Origin: Deltaproteobacteria bacterium UBA3076
GTDB lineage: Bacteria; Desulfobacterota; Dissulfuribacteria; Dissulfuribacterales; UBA3076
Length of the DNA stretch: 26,370 bases
Direction: 5' to 3'
Assembly: GCA_002367355.1 (NCBI GenBank)
Contig: DFBQ01000060.1
Coordinates: forward strand, 7,979-34,348
Part shown: piece by piece, positions 1 through 9,370 of the stretch
Layout of the letters: every line of letters starts with the position of its first letter
How positions within the stretch are numbered: the stretch's first letter is position 1
The notes under the pieces: model-generated
Told to the model about the DNA's origin: nothing
Seen by the model: only the letters and a program-made list of their open reading frames with translations
Database searches by the model: none
Translations under genes and position numbers: made by a program

Positions 1-8
1 GCTTGATA

Positions 9-19
9 TGAAGGATGCC
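9..19. repeat. End of an inverted-repeat element (family A)
   Basis: The 11-mer TGAAGGATGCC here is identical to the right terminus of the element at 19560-19774. The match extends to the pattern CTTGnnnTGAAGGATGCCAA on both sides. This suggests the right end of a second copy whose body lies upstream of the window, directly in front of the histidine kinase gene. Confidence 0.5.
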
Positions 20-58
20 AAATTATCCTATCACTGATTTCTTTTCGAAAATAGCCCC

Positions 59-1858
59 ATGAAAGAAAACATTTCCGAATTTCTCAAAAGCCATCCGTCA
101 CTTCAGCATCTGACTCATTCGGAGCTTCTGGATCTGGCCCGTTCCACCGAGCAGGAATATCTGGTTGGAGTCCTCTCCGGCATTATACAAGATGTTGAGG
201 AAATTATTGAGATTGATTCCGGACTTGAAGAAAAGAAGATCCTTGAGATTGCCGCGGAAAAAATCGCAAATATTCTTAAGGCCGAAGCTGCATCCATAAG
301 GCTCTTTGATCCCAAATCCCTGAGCATGACCTGCCTCGGCACACATCAAATTTCTGAGGCTGAATGTAAAATTGCCGTCCCTTTTGAGGACTCCATCTCA
401 GGACGGGTGGTCCGGGAAAACAAAAGCATCGCTATATCGAGCTTCCTTGAGGATCCGCACTTTAAGATTAAAAGCATCGTGAAAGATAAAGGATTTCATT
501 CCCTCTTGGCGGTCCCTCTTCAGATTCCAAAGTTTTTAGGTTCGGAAGGAGACGTTCTCGGCTCCCTTCAAATTTATTACAAAGAGGATAACCGGAAGTT
601 TGATCCATTTGAGATCATTCATGCCGAGCTCCTGGCCCGCCGCGTAAGCTATGTCCTGGCCAAAAGGAAGATCCTGGCCTTACAGAGGCTGAATACGCAC
701 AAGGAGAAGATAGTAGACAGGATTTTTATTAAGTTGAGTAACCGGGAAGGGATCAAGTTGAAGGACCTGTTCATGGACCTGATCCCCACGCTTGAGCCAT
801 ATCTGCAGGTCAAGAGCTGTTCTCTGTTTTCAGTGTCCAAGGATCAGAAGTTGATTCGTGTTGAGGCAGGGTATCCCCTGGACAAAACGTATCACCAGTT
901 GGGCTACACCTTTACAGTGAGCCACCACCCGTACTTCCAAACCGTGATCCACGGGGCGCCGGAATACAGAGACCAGCCGTTTGAGCGGATCGATCCTGCC
1001 TATCTCTTGATCAAAGATCCTAAAAAAAGCCGGTTTACCAGCCCGGGTATGCGGAAATTTGTCCAAAGCCATCACATTTATTCCATCCTGATAATCCCTC
1101 TCAAGGTCAACGGGATCACTCGTTATCTGATGACCTTTTATACCACGGAACAGAAGTCGTCCTTTATGAACGAAGAGATTGATCTGCTGACCTTTTTTGG
1201 AAAAGAAGTCATGAAGGCCTTGCGGTTAGAGCTTTTGGACGACATCCTGCACGATTTCAAAAATCCGGCGATTGCTATCACAGGATTTGCCTCCAGGGCC
1301 AGGAATCTGATGGAATCAGAAGACCTTGAAGGGATACGGAACAAGTTGGTCAACTATCTGGACATCATCCTTAAGGAAACGGTCCGTATGCAGGATATGG
1401 CCCTGGCCATGAGATTGGAAGGTAGGGAAGAGGTTTTGGATCTCGGCGAGATCGCCGGAGAACGATTCCGGCTCAATGAGGAAGCCGTTCGGCAATCATG
1501 GCGCAAATACATTCGGATAGAGCCTCCGGAAATTGAAGCAGAGATATTGGTCTATTGTTCGCGTTTCGGTCTGGAACGAGTGCTGGACAATCTAATGAAC
1601 AACGCTGTCAATGCAATCCCGAAACAGGGAGGCGCTCTGGCCATGCGCTGTTATATAGAGGAGACCATGGCCTGTCTCGAGATCAGAAATACAGGAGAGA
1701 TACCAGAGGAAAAAATTGATCAGATCAAAAAAGGTGAAGTAAGTGGCCGTGGCTTAAACATCATTTATCGGTTTGTGCAAGGCAACCACGGAAAGATCCA
1801 TATCCGGACCGAGGACGGTCAGACCGTAGTCATTGTCAAGCTACCGCTTTTTAAGTAA
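59..1858 (+). CDS. GAF-domain sensor histidine kinase
   Basis: This is a cytoplasmic two-component sensor kinase of 599 aa with no transmembrane segment. A first GAF domain lies at about residues 55-200 and a second, more divergent one at about 225-390. The dimerisation/phosphoacceptor region follows (LHDFKNP, presumed phospho-His H398). The ATPase domain shows an N box (DNLMNNAVNAI, 510-520), an F/G1-like NTGEIP (544-549) and a GRGLNIIYRF G box (563-572). The ligand of the GAF domains cannot be read from sequence. No response regulator follows, so the partner is outside the window or unlinked. The ATG at 59 has no convincing Shine-Dalgarno sequence but gives a sensible N-terminus. The call as a kinase is firm; the signal and target are unknown. 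Confidence 0.9.
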   Translation: MKENISEFLKSHPSLQHLTHSELLDLARSTEQEYLVGVLSGIIQDVEEIIEIDSGLEEKKILEIAAEKIANILKAEAASIRLFDPKSLSMTCLGTHQISEAECKIAVPFEDSISGRVVRENKSIAISSFLEDPHFKIKSIVKDKGFHSLLAVPLQIPKFLGSEGDVLGSLQIYYKEDNRKFDPFEIIHAELLARRVSYVLAKRKILALQRLNTHKEKIVDRIFIKLSNREGIKLKDLFMDLIPTLEPYLQVKSCSLFSVSKDQKLIRVEAGYPLDKTYHQLGYTFTVSHHPYFQTVIHGAPEYRDQPFERIDPAYLLIKDPKKSRFTSPGMRKFVQSHHIYSILIIPLKVNGITRYLMTFYTTEQKSSFMNEEIDLLTFFGKEVMKALRLELLDDILHDFKNPAIAITGFASRARNLMESEDLEGIRNKLVNYLDIILKETVRMQDMALAMRLEGREEVLDLGEIAGERFRLNEEAVRQSWRKYIRIEPPEIEAEILVYCSRFGLERVLDNLMNNAVNAIPKQGGALAMRCYIEETMACLEIRNTGEIPEEKIDQIKKGEVSGRGLNIIYRFVQGNHGKIHIRTEDGQTVVIVKLPLFK

Positions 1859-2143
1859 GAAGGCGCTGAATTCACGAAGAAAATCGTGGATTTCAACTCA
1901 AGGGTCCAGGGTTCAAAAGTTCAAGGTTTACCGAAAATCTGAACCATTAATTCGTGAGTTCTGAATATACTTGAGAATATAGAAGGCATAAGAATAGTAC
2001 GAGACGAACACAGACTCGGGCCATCTGCCGAATCGGTAAATGGCCTTACAATGAATTTTTTCCCGCCATGTCGGCGGGAAAAAACGTCTGTGTCTGTCCG
2101 TGTGTGTCGAGTGAGCGCAGCGAGCGGGTGGCAAAATGCCCCG
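1859..2143. other. Intergenic region with strong hairpins
   Basis: I see no gene here. The stretch contains a hairpin at 2019-2045 (GGCCAT paired with ATGGCC, extended inward by TGCCG/CGGTA) and a second perfect hairpin at 2056-2084, described separately. It also holds purine-rich repeated words around 1900-1925 (gggttcaaaagttcaa type). Confidence 0.5.
2056..2084. other. Perfect 12-bp-stem hairpin, T6-CCCGCC / GGCGGG-A6
   Basis: TTTTTTCCCGCC pairs exactly with GGCGGGAAAAAA around a 5-nt loop. The T and A runs pair with each other, so neither strand leaves a free U-tract after the GC stem. It could still act as a symmetric bidirectional terminator between the converging kinase (+) and HTH (-) genes if only the GC core forms in the transcript. 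The structure is clear; the function is uncertain. Confidence 0.5.
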
Positions 2144-2380
2144 TCATGACTGTTTAAGTTTAAGGCCGGGCTCCTCCCGGATAAATATCTCAACCGGGTT
2201 TTCACGTTTTTTCTTTGGTAAATCAACTCCCTGTTTTCGAAGCTCTGTAACGATTTTCGAGACCTGTGCTTTGCTGATACCGAGTTCGTCTACGATTTCA
2301 GATGCGGTCAAGTTTGTGTAGTTCTTGTAGATGTGGCGTACATCATCTACTGTATATGGCCTGCTTTTAGCTCTTGTCAT
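2144..2380 (-). CDS. Small helix-turn-helix DNA-binding protein
   Basis: This 78-aa basic protein is dominated by one HTH at about residues 23-52 (LTASEIVDELGISKAQVSKI with recognition helix around QVSKIVTELRKQG), followed by a lysine-rich tail. The pattern resembles MarR/winged-HTH-type regulators that bind DNA as dimers, but there is no ligand or dimerisation domain, so it may be a minimal regulator or a remnant of a larger one. It lies downstream of clpB on the same strand, separated by about 320 bp of non-coding DNA that includes a repeat end, so co-transcription is doubtful. An AAAGGA-like ribosome site precedes the ATG. The target is unknown. Confidence 0.65.
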   Translation of the reverse strand: MTRAKSRPYTVDDVRHIYKNYTNLTASEIVDELGISKAQVSKIVTELRKQGVDLPKKKRENPVEIFIREEPGLKLKQS

Positions 2381-2699
2381 AATTCATTATCCTTTCCCAA
2401 GTTTTTTATCTATGAATCGGGGCATTGCTACAAATAATCGCACATTGGCCGGAGAAAGACAAGGCCCATCAAATTGTCGTTCAACAAACCAAGGCCAGTA
2501 TAACAGAAACGAACGTTTTGCACCAATCCAAAAGCAGAAAATTCGCAGATCTTTTTTGTGGGATTCACAGGTGTTATATTTATGCCGTGCGGAATTGTTT
2601 TGAAAGATGTTCGATATTCATTAGTCCATCCGGTGCAAAAATAACTTAATGCTTATGACCCTTCCCCCTCTGAACCTTACTTTTTTTGCGTGAAGATGA
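2381..2699. other. Intergenic region; no supported gene
   Basis: This gap between clpB and the HTH gene holds no convincing gene. It carries the element end at 2606-2657. A short open frame around 2540-2600 (+) reads KFADLFCGI, which resembles motif I of C5-cytosine DNA methyltransferases but lacks every other motif of that family (see findings). Confidence 0.4.
2606..2657. repeat. Solo end of inverted-repeat element (family B)
   Basis: These 52 bases match 24672-24723 at 48 positions by my count, both ending in ...GCTTATG. At 24.6 kb this sequence is the right end of a complete element. Here the opposite terminus (CATAAGC...) is not visible upstream, so this copy is truncated or a solo end. 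It sits about 40 bp beyond the clpB stop codon. Confidence 0.75.
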
Positions 2700-5285
2700 T
2701 CAGTTTTTCCGAAATAACACATGGCCATTTTCGTCCATGTCTATCAGGATATTGTCTCCCTCTTTGAAGGTCCCTTCGAGGATTTTAAGGGCCAGCGGAT
2801 TCTCAATGTAGCGCTGAATGGCCCTCTTGAGAGGACGTGCTCCGTAAGTAAGATCATAGCCTACATCGGCTATCCATGTCTTTGTCTCTTTGCTCACGTC
2901 AATTTCGTAATTATGCTCCTGTAGACGGTTCTTGAGATAGCTGAGTTGGATATCCACAATACTTTGCAGGTGTTCCTTGCTGAGTGAGTGAAAGATGATC
3001 ATGTCGTCCACACGGTTCAGGAACTCGGGTTTGAAGCGGAGACGAAGGGCGTCCATCATCCTGTGCTCTATCTCCTCCGGGTCCTTGATTTCCTGAATCA
3101 GGTCAGTGCCTATGTTGGAAGTCATGATAATTATGGTGTTACGGAAGTCTACAGTACGCCCCTTGCCGTCAGTAAGCCTTCCATCGTCCAGGATCTGGAG
3201 CAGTATATTGAATACGTCCGGATGGGCCTTTTCTATTTCGTCAAAAAGAATAACAGAATAGGGCTTGCGCCGTACGGCCTCTGTGAGATAGCCCCCTTCT
3301 TCATATCCCACATAGCCCGGAGGTGCACCGATTAACCTGGCGACTGAGTGTTTTTCCATATATTCGCTCATGTCCATACGAATTATGGCCTGCTCAGTAT
3401 CGAACATAAATTCAGCCAGGGTCCTGGCCAGCTCTGTTTTCCCAACACCTGTCGGTCCGAGGAAAATAAAGGAGCCAATAGGCCGCGCACGGTCCTGCAG
3501 ACCGGCCCTGGCCCTGCGGACTGCGTTTGATACCGCCTGTATGGCCTTTTCCTGGCCAACAACCCGTTGGCTCAGGCAATCTTCCATGTGGACCAGCTTT
3601 TCCCTCTCTCCCTCAAGGAGTTTGCTGACCGGTATTCCGGTCCACTTGGATATGATGTCCGCAATGTCGTCTGCGTCCACCTCCTCCTTGAGCATGCCGG
3701 TGCCATCCTTCTGAAGCTCCTCTATCCGATCCTGTTCCTCTTTCAGTTCCTTTTCAAGATTTGGGATCTCTCCGTAGAGGATTTCAGCCACCTTGTTCAG
3801 GTCACCCTGCCGCTGGAATCTCTCTGCGTCGATCCTGAGCTGATCTATACGTTCCTTGATATCACGGATTTTTTGAATAATCCCCTTTTCTTGCTGCCAT
3901 CGGGCCTTGAGAGTATCGCTCTGCTCTCTGAGGTCGGCAAGATCCCGTTTGATTTTCTCTAATCTCTCTTGGGAAGCAGGATCGGTTTCTTTTTTCAGGG
4001 CCTCCTGTTCTATTTCAAGCTGCATGCTCCGGCGCTCCAGTTCGTCAATGTCCGCTGGAAGGCTGTCTATTTCGATTCTCAGCTTTGCTGCTGACTCGTC
4101 TATAAGATCAATGGCTTTGTCCGGGAGAAAGCGATCCGTGATATAGCGTTGAGACAGGGTGGATGCGGCAACTATAGATGAATCCCTTATCCGCACTCCG
4201 TGATGCACCTCGTACTTTTCTTTCAGCCCGCGGAGTATGGCAATGGTGTCTTCAACACTGGACTCATTCACCATCACTGGCTGAAAGCGTCTTTCGAGCG
4301 CCGCATCCTTTTCAATGTATTTGCGGTATTCGTCTATTGTAGTGGCACCGATGCAGTGGAGCTCTCCCCTGGCAAGGGCAGGTTTCAGCATGTTCGAGGC
4401 ATCCATGGATCCCTGGGCCGCTCCGGCGCCCACCATGGTGTGGATTTCGTCTATGAACAGGATGACCTCGCCCTGCCGTTCTGCTACTTCTTTTAGGACT
4501 GCCTTCAGCCGTTCTTCAAATTCACCCCGGAACTTAGCCCCTGCGATCAAGGCCCCCATATCCAGGGCAATAATGCGCCGGTCCCTCAGTGTCTCAGGAA
4601 TATCGCCGGAGACTATTCGTTGGGCCAGACCCTCTACTATCGCAGTCTTACCAACGCCGGGTTCACCTATGAGGACTGGGTTATTCTTGGTCCTTCGTGA
4701 CAGTACCTGCAGGACCCTGCGAATTTCATCGTCGCGACCTATTACCGGGTCCAGCTTCCCGGATCTTGCAAAAGAGGTGAGGTCTCTTCCGTACTTTTCA
4801 AGTGCTTGATACTTTTCCTCAGGGTTGGGATCGGTTATTCTCTGGCTACCCCTTATGGATACCAGGGCCTGCAGGAAGGTATCCTTGTTGACCTCATGGC
4901 CTGTTAATGCCTGGCCGGCCTTTGTGTGGGATGCGTCGAGGATGGCAAGAACCAGGTGTTCCTGGCTGACATACTCATCCTTCATTTTATCCGCAATGGC
5001 AAATGCCTTTTCCAGTATCTGATTCAGCGTGGACGACATATAGATCTGCAGACCCGCTCCGCTCACTTGAGGGAGATTGTTTACAGCCCCATCCACTTCG
5101 GCTTCAATGGCCTGGATTTCAACTCCCATTTTCCTCAGAACCGATGGCACAATTCCCTCAGGCCGGGCCAGCAGTATCTTTAGCAGATGTTCGGGCTCGA
5201 TTTGCTGATGCCCTTCGCTTTGGGCCAAGCTCTGGGCCTCCTGCAGGGCCTCTTGTGATTTTATTGTGAACTTTTCAAGTTGCAT
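2700..5285 (-). CDS. clpB: ATP-dependent chaperone ClpB
   Basis: ClpB is the hexameric AAA+ disaggregase that works with DnaK/DnaJ/GrpE to extract and refold proteins from aggregates in the cytoplasm. At 861 aa it has the normal full length. The Clp-N domain covers about 1-145. The first AAA+ domain has Walker A GEPGVGKT (207-214) and Walker [10 protein letters not shown]. The long coiled-coil middle domain, which separates ClpB from ClpA/ClpC, spans about 410-535. The second AAA+ domain has GPTGVGKTE and [16 protein letters not shown], and the C-terminal D2-small domain is intact. The ATG at 5285 is preceded by AAGGAT at a suitable distance. The upstream neighbour on the same strand is a macro-domain gene 254 bp away, so clpB probably has its own promoter. 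Confidence 0.98.
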   Translation of the reverse strand: MQLEKFTIKSQEALQEAQSLAQSEGHQQIEPEHLLKILLARPEGIVPSVLRKMGVEIQAIEAEVDGAVNNLPQVSGAGLQIYMSSTLNQILEKAFAIADKMKDEYVSQEHLVLAILDASHTKAGQALTGHEVNKDTFLQALVSIRGSQRITDPNPEEKYQALEKYGRDLTSFARSGKLDPVIGRDDEIRRVLQVLSRRTKNNPVLIGEPGVGKTAIVEGLAQRIVSGDIPETLRDRRIIALDMGALIAGAKFRGEFEERLKAVLKEVAERQGEVILFIDEIHTMVGAGAAQGSMDASNMLKPALARGELHCIGATTIDEYRKYIEKDAALERRFQPVMVNESSVEDTIAILRGLKEKYEVHHGVRIRDSSIVAASTLSQRYITDRFLPDKAIDLIDESAAKLRIEIDSLPADIDELERRSMQLEIEQEALKKETDPASQERLEKIKRDLADLREQSDTLKARWQQEKGIIQKIRDIKERIDQLRIDAERFQRQGDLNKVAEILYGEIPNLEKELKEEQDRIEELQKDGTGMLKEEVDADDIADIISKWTGIPVSKLLEGEREKLVHMEDCLSQRVVGQEKAIQAVSNAVRRARAGLQDRARPIGSFIFLGPTGVGKTELARTLAEFMFDTEQAIIRMDMSEYMEKHSVARLIGAPPGYVGYEEGGYLTEAVRRKPYSVILFDEIEKAHPDVFNILLQILDDGRLTDGKGRTVDFRNTIIIMTSNIGTDLIQEIKDPEEIEHRMMDALRLRFKPEFLNRVDDMIIFHSLSKEHLQSIVDIQLSYLKNRLQEHNYEIDVSKETKTWIADVGYDLTYGARPLKRAIQRYIENPLALKILEGTFKEGDNILIDMDENGHVLFRKN

Positions 5286-5350
5286 AATTTAAAATATCCT
5301 TAGAATTCAAAGATTTAAATTTATTGAGAGGTTACTTTTTATTCCAAATC

Positions 5351-5379
5351 AAGGTAAGAATCGGAGATTATGGTGTCAA
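5351..5379 (-). promoter_or_regulatory. Possible sigma-70-type promoter of clpB
   Basis: On the minus strand a TTGACA -35 (5379-5374) is followed after 17 bp by TACCTT (5356-5351), a weak -10. The -35 lies inside a small palindrome (GTGTC-AATA-GACAC). No clear sigma-32 consensus or CIRCE element is visible, which is notable for a heat-shock gene. Tentative. Confidence 0.35.
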
Positions 5380-5539
5380 TAGACACACAATAACAATAAC
5401 AATACCAAACCATATCAGAGGTCTATCATGTATATACCACACTCATTGCTCAAAGAACTCAAAAATGAATTTGTCCATTCAAAAAATCTCTTTTTGCAAT
5501 TAAAAATACCCAGTCTGCTGCATTGCTTCGATTTCCTCG

Positions 5540-6100
5540 TCATTGCGACATACAATAAATGTTGAATTTTGAATTAAGCCTTCCAAGGGATTCTTCAAAT
5601 GCTTCAAGGGCCCTCTGATTAAACAGCACAAAGCGAAGCAGCTTGATTTCAGGATGGGCCTGCAGAAAACCAATAACAGTACGAAGGGCCACAGAAGCTG
5701 CCTCTCCCAAGGGATATCCATAGGCCCCTGTGCTGATAGCAGGAAAGGCCACTGAACAGATCCCCTTTGCCAGGGCGACTTCCAGGCTTTTTCGATAGGC
5801 GCTTTCAAGCAGGCGCTCTGTGCTTGGATTCGGTCCCTTATAGACAGGTCCTACCGTATGGATCACATACTGGGCCTTGAGCTTATAGCCTTGGGTGATC
5901 ACCGCGTCTCCTATGTCGCAGCCTCCAAGGGTTCGGCACTCGGCAAGCATCTCCGGTCCTGCTGCCCGGTGAATTGCACCATCCACACCACCTCCACCCA
6001 TAAGCGTGCGATTGGCTGCATTTACTATAGCCTCGGTATCCTGCAGTGTGATATCCCCCTGTATCAACTCTATTACGGATGATCCGATTTTTACTTTCAT
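5540..6100 (-). CDS. Macro-domain protein (O-acetyl-ADP-ribose deacetylase / ADP-ribosyl hydrolase type)
   Basis: This 186-aa stand-alone macro domain resembles the YmdB/MacroD class, which binds ADP-ribose and hydrolyses O-acetyl-ADP-ribose or removes mono-ADP-ribose from proteins. Signature elements in order: QGDIT (14-18, adenine-contacting Asp), IVNAANRTLMGGGGVDGAIH (25-44, with the Asn and Asp of the active-site loop), HTVGPVY in the middle, and the phosphate-binding loop STGAYGYP. All key residues of the MacroD class are present, so it should be active. A good AGGAAAG ribosome site precedes the ATG at 6100. It lies upstream of clpB on the same strand; a joint stress role is possible but unproven. 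The last 15 or so residues are not conserved-looking. Confidence 0.93.
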   Translation of the reverse strand: MKVKIGSSVIELIQGDITLQDTEAIVNAANRTLMGGGGVDGAIHRAAGPEMLAECRTLGGCDIGDAVITQGYKLKAQYVIHTVGPVYKGPNPSTERLLESAYRKSLEVALAKGICSVAFPAISTGAYGYPLGEAASVALRTVIGFLQAHPEIKLLRFVLFNQRALEAFEESLGRLNSKFNIYCMSQ

Positions 6101-6731
6101 GATGCTGCTTTCCTGTTATTCTGTGAAGCCTCTTGCAAAACCCAATTTATCTTATCCCAACGCAATTATTCACTTCCCTTCTGGCAGCCAGAGCCAGGGA
6201 GTGTGAACGTTTACATCCCAAATTCTAAACCAATTCACAGACCATTTCTCAGTACCGCACGCACTAACATTTGGGTCCACTTTATTCCTCTTTACATTTT
6301 TGGACGCAGAGGAAACACAAAGAAGTAAATTGTGAGGACTTCCCTCATTCATGGTTTTTTTAAGCGCATTGTTCCCTTTCTGCCCAATTATTTGGACCTA
6401 TGCGGTCAAAAAACTACTCAAAATTAATCACGAAAACACGAAGGTACGAAAACACGAAACAAGACATAGAAATCAAGTTAACACCCTTCGGGCGGACTTG
6501 GAAAATTCCTATACTATCAAGTTACTGATATTCTTTTCGTGTTTTCGGTATTTCGTGCTTTCGTGATAATCCTTTTCTTTTTCGTGTGTTGCACAATCTG
6601 ACATGTAACCGCAAGGTCGGGAGTTTTATTGCTTAAATGATTAAAGAAAAATGTGGCAGTAGTCGAAAGGTCATTATAGAGCGAGTTACTCTTCAATTCC
6701 TTTTTAAAAAATTGTTTATAAAAGACAGTTC
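6101..6731. other. 631-bp intergenic region with a repeat element
   Basis: This gap separates the divergently transcribed macro-domain gene and the pel cluster. Open frames in it look random. It holds the inverted-repeat element at 6421-6570, a perfect CTGGC-A-GCCAG palindrome near 6182-6192 and AT-rich sequence before the first pel gene. I could not find a convincing promoter for the operon, although it must lie in the last 150 bp or so. Confidence 0.5.
6421..6570. repeat. Inverted-repeat element (family D) with CGAAAACACGAA arms
   Basis: The left arm (about 6423-6464) is built of repeated words such as ATCACGAAAACACGAA and TACGAAAACACGAA. The right arm (about 6531-6570) is the approximate reverse complement (TTCGTGTTTTCGGTATTTCG, then TGCTTTCGTGAT). 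About 65 bp of unrelated sequence lies between. It could fold into a long imperfect hairpin. No clear target-site duplication is visible. Confidence 0.7.
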
Positions 6732-8099
6732 ATGAAATCAAAAACCCTGATATTCATTACCATCTATGCGATTTTATGGATATTTTTGTGCCCTCAAATC
6801 GCACAGACAGAGATCAATGACCGACAATACCTGCATATTCTTAAGGAATCAGGACAGCGCCAAAAAGCGTACGAAGGATACGAGAGCGCTATTGCCAAAC
6901 ATCCGGGATCAATTCTTTTTGATCTTGATTTTATTGAACTCCTTATTGACATGGAAAGGATTGATGAAGCATGGAATTGGCTGGAAAAGATTGAGCCGGA
7001 AGATATCAATACCCTGAGTGACAATGACAAAAGGCGCTTTTCGCTACTCAGGGCCCAGATTTTCATAAAAAAGGAGGAATTCAACAAGGCAATAACTGAA
7101 ATTGAGCCCTTTGCGGATTCAAAGGATGATCAGCTTCTTATTGCGGATATCTACCTCTTGGGAGGACAGAGGAATGAGTCATTAAGGATTCTGGAAGAAG
7201 TAACACGATCACCTTATTATACGCCCTATGAAAAAGATCTTGCCCGAAAAAAAATAGGGGATATCAAAAGATACTATGCCTCACGGATTTCGGTGGATTC
7301 AGGGATTGTCGACTCAAAGACTTACGGATCCATCCCGTGGAGCACTATCTCCGGTGTGGTCCCCATAGGCCAAAATGGCCGATTTACCACATCATATCTA
7401 TGGATGGACGGTGGACAACTTTTCTCTGTAGCTCTGGACTGCCTTCATAAAAGATTTCCTCCCACTGAATCCTATGAGCTACTGTTATCCATTACTGATG
7501 ATGGCAATGAAGGTGTAAGCCTAAAGAAGACATTTTATCCAACAAAAAGATCTCAGGCAGAACTCAAAGGATTCTATAACCAGGTTGAAAGAGAAATTGC
7601 TGCGCTGATGGATGAATTCAGCCTGAAAAAGGGTGGTTCTTTCGGGGTTGACTATAAACTCTCGGATAAAATGACAGCATCTTCCAAATATGAGTACTCA
7701 GATTACCCTCAGGGTCATATGCATATATTTAACATCAGTGGCAGCTATGCTCAGAATTTATCTGTTGAAAGACCACTTCTGTATCACACGGTTGGTATGC
7801 TCGTAATTGAGGGGAGTGGAGATGAGGATTACATTGCCCATCATCTTTATATGCCCTCCTATACCTTAAATTTGAATTACCCTGTTTCAGGTAAGCATCC
7901 CGGACAGATCGACTTCAAAATAGGCATGGGCTACCTCTTTGGTATAGATAACGAAGGGTTCGCCTTTTCTCCGGGATGCCTTTTTGATTTCCGCCTTTTC
8001 AAAAAAGTTAATGTCAGGGGTGGTGCGGAGTATCGTCTCGATGCCGTTTCCGGCGAGGGGGAATGGAGGATCAATGGAGGATTTGATGTAATTTTTTAG
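6732..8099 (+). CDS. PelB-type outer-membrane barrel protein with short TPR region
   Basis: This 455-aa exported protein likely forms the outer-membrane pore for Pel polysaccharide. It has a Sec signal peptide (residues 1 to about 26, hydrophobic IFITIYAILWIFLCP, cleavage near AQT-E), then helical TPR-like repeats (about 30-185). From about 190 to the end it shows alternating polar/aromatic strand patterns typical of beta-barrels, finishing FDVIF with the terminal Phe that outer-membrane barrels carry. This matches the C-terminal third of Pseudomonas PelB, which combines periplasmic TPRs with a barrel. Here the long TPR scaffold is a separate gene at the other end of the cluster (13907-16234). 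It is the first gene of the operon, 59 bp before pelD. Barrel assignment is by pattern and context; the residue-level match to PelB could not be checked. Confidence 0.65.
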   Translation: MKSKTLIFITIYAILWIFLCPQIAQTEINDRQYLHILKESGQRQKAYEGYESAIAKHPGSILFDLDFIELLIDMERIDEAWNWLEKIEPEDINTLSDNDKRRFSLLRAQIFIKKEEFNKAITEIEPFADSKDDQLLIADIYLLGGQRNESLRILEEVTRSPYYTPYEKDLARKKIGDIKRYYASRISVDSGIVDSKTYGSIPWSTISGVVPIGQNGRFTTSYLWMDGGQLFSVALDCLHKRFPPTESYELLLSITDDGNEGVSLKKTFYPTKRSQAELKGFYNQVEREIAALMDEFSLKKGGSFGVDYKLSDKMTASSKYEYSDYPQGHMHIFNISGSYAQNLSVERPLLYHTVGMLVIEGSGDEDYIAHHLYMPSYTLNLNYPVSGKHPGQIDFKIGMGYLFGIDNEGFAFSPGCLFDFRLFKKVNVRGGAEYRLDAVSGEGEWRINGGFDVIF

Positions 8100-8158
8100 G
8101 CTCATGGTCAAAATAATTATTATACATCAACGTTTAAATAATAGCTTTCGGTTGCGAT

Positions 8159-9370
8159 ATGAAACGGATAGATAATAAAATATTCATATTCTTTTCTGAG
8201 GTAATATTTTCTTATGGAGCGATAGGTCTTGCATATCACCTGGGTATCATCTCTGAATACCTCGCGTTCTTGTTAATGTCATTTTTGAGCCTCATATTTG
8301 CGCTCTATTACGGCATAAATGGTATAGCAGTTGCTGCCATCGGCACCATTGCGATTGTCTCTTTAATCACAAAAAGCGAAGTCCTTGTTTTTCTGTCCCG
8401 GCATTATATGGAAGCCTGTTTCTTCGTTTCGGGTCTTGTTCTGACCGGTATCGCAAGGACCACTATTGAGCAGAAGGTTACACGGACTGGTCTTGCCAAT
8501 GAGGTCATACAACAGCGCATGGACAGACTCCTTGTAGAAGTCTCTGAAAAAAACCGGGGGTTACAGGATGTGCTTGAGCAGGTCTTGGCTGAGGTGGAAT
8601 CTCCCAGGATTCTGTATCAGGCCATGCGAAGAATTGAGAATATAGATGATCACAAAGAGTTTTTGAACGAAATACTCCACGTCCTCTATACATACTGTCA
8701 TGTGGAAAAGTCGGCCATATATAAGCCTTGTGAAAAAGGGAGCTTTAAAAGGGTCGTCTCCTTTGGTGCAACTTCTCTGCCTGAGGAAATGGAATGGAAA
8801 AGCGAGGAAATGCCGGAGATCGTGCGGGTCATGATACAGGAGAGGGAGATAATCATCCCAAAGAAAGTAGGCCACCGCCTCATTATGGCGGTTCCGATTC
8901 TCTCCGTTTCAGACGAGCTTTTATATGTCCTTATCATCGAGGAAATCCGATTCATCAATCTGTCTGAAAAACTCATAGGTCTCTTGAAGCTAATGGCCTT
9001 TTGGACAAGATATCTGCTGGAAAAGCGTCTCTATAGAGAAAAACTCAAACCTCTTAGTGCCTTTAATTCCGTTATTGTGTATCAGCCGTCCATTGCTCGA
9101 AAAGTGCTTGATAACAACATATCCCACCACAAGAAACACGGGCTTCCCTTTGCCCTCCTTCGGATAGAGGGCCCCATAGACGAAGAAGGCATGAGGATAA
9201 TTGCCTCTGCCTTGAGAACCTATGATGATTTATTCATGCTTGATGAGAAAAAAGTGATCGTCTTTTTGTCCATGACCGATGAAAAGAAACTCCCTGTCAT
9301 CATTGACAGATTAAAAGCTGTTGCACGACAATACACAATAGAATCTGCAGATAAAATAGGTTTTGAATGA
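8159..9370 (+). CDS. pelD: PelD-like c-di-GMP receptor
   Basis: This is an inner-membrane protein of 403 aa. Four hydrophobic segments fall at about 9-32, 34-50, 54-72 and 82-100, followed by a coiled linker (about 105-150), a GAF domain (about 150-290) and a degenerate GGDEF domain (about 300-403). PelD proteins bind c-di-GMP at the inhibitory RxxD site of a dead GGDEF domain and thereby switch on Pel synthesis. Here RTYD lies at 353-356, and five residues later, where GGDEF should be, the sequence is DEKKV. The receptor site is therefore kept and catalysis lost, exactly the PelD pattern. The stop codon overlaps the pelE start (ATGA at 9367-9370), indicating translational coupling. A second signal sensed by the GAF domain is possible. 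Confidence 0.87.
   Translation: MKRIDNKIFIFFSEVIFSYGAIGLAYHLGIISEYLAFLLMSFLSLIFALYYGINGIAVAAIGTIAIVSLITKSEVLVFLSRHYMEACFFVSGLVLTGIARTTIEQKVTRTGLANEVIQQRMDRLLVEVSEKNRGLQDVLEQVLAEVESPRILYQAMRRIENIDDHKEFLNEILHVLYTYCHVEKSAIYKPCEKGSFKRVVSFGATSLPEEMEWKSEEMPEIVRVMIQEREIIIPKKVGHRLIMAVPILSVSDELLYVLIIEEIRFINLSEKLIGLLKLMAFWTRYLLEKRLYREKLKPLSAFNSVIVYQPSIARKVLDNNISHHKKHGLPFALLRIEGPIDEEGMRIIASALRTYDDLFMLDEKKVIVFLSMTDEKKLPVIIDRLKAVARQYTIESADKIGFE

Noticed and set aside
4315..4809. Plus-strand open frame of 164 codons opposite clpB
   Set aside because: Antisense shadow of a highly conserved gene; Ser/Arg-rich composition without recognisable motifs.
5500..5808. Minus-strand open frame overlapping the macro-domain gene in another frame
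   Set aside because: The macro-domain frame carries all family motifs and the ribosome site; the overlap frame has neither.
6202..6215. TGTGAACGTTTACA shared in inverse orientation with 24480-24493
   Set aside because: A single 14-base match is expected by chance a few times in a 26-kb window compared on both strands, and the flanks do not match.
6170..6352. Minus-strand open frame of 60 codons in the gap before the pel cluster
   Set aside because: No domain features and no good ribosome site; it lies in repeat-rich intergenic DNA.
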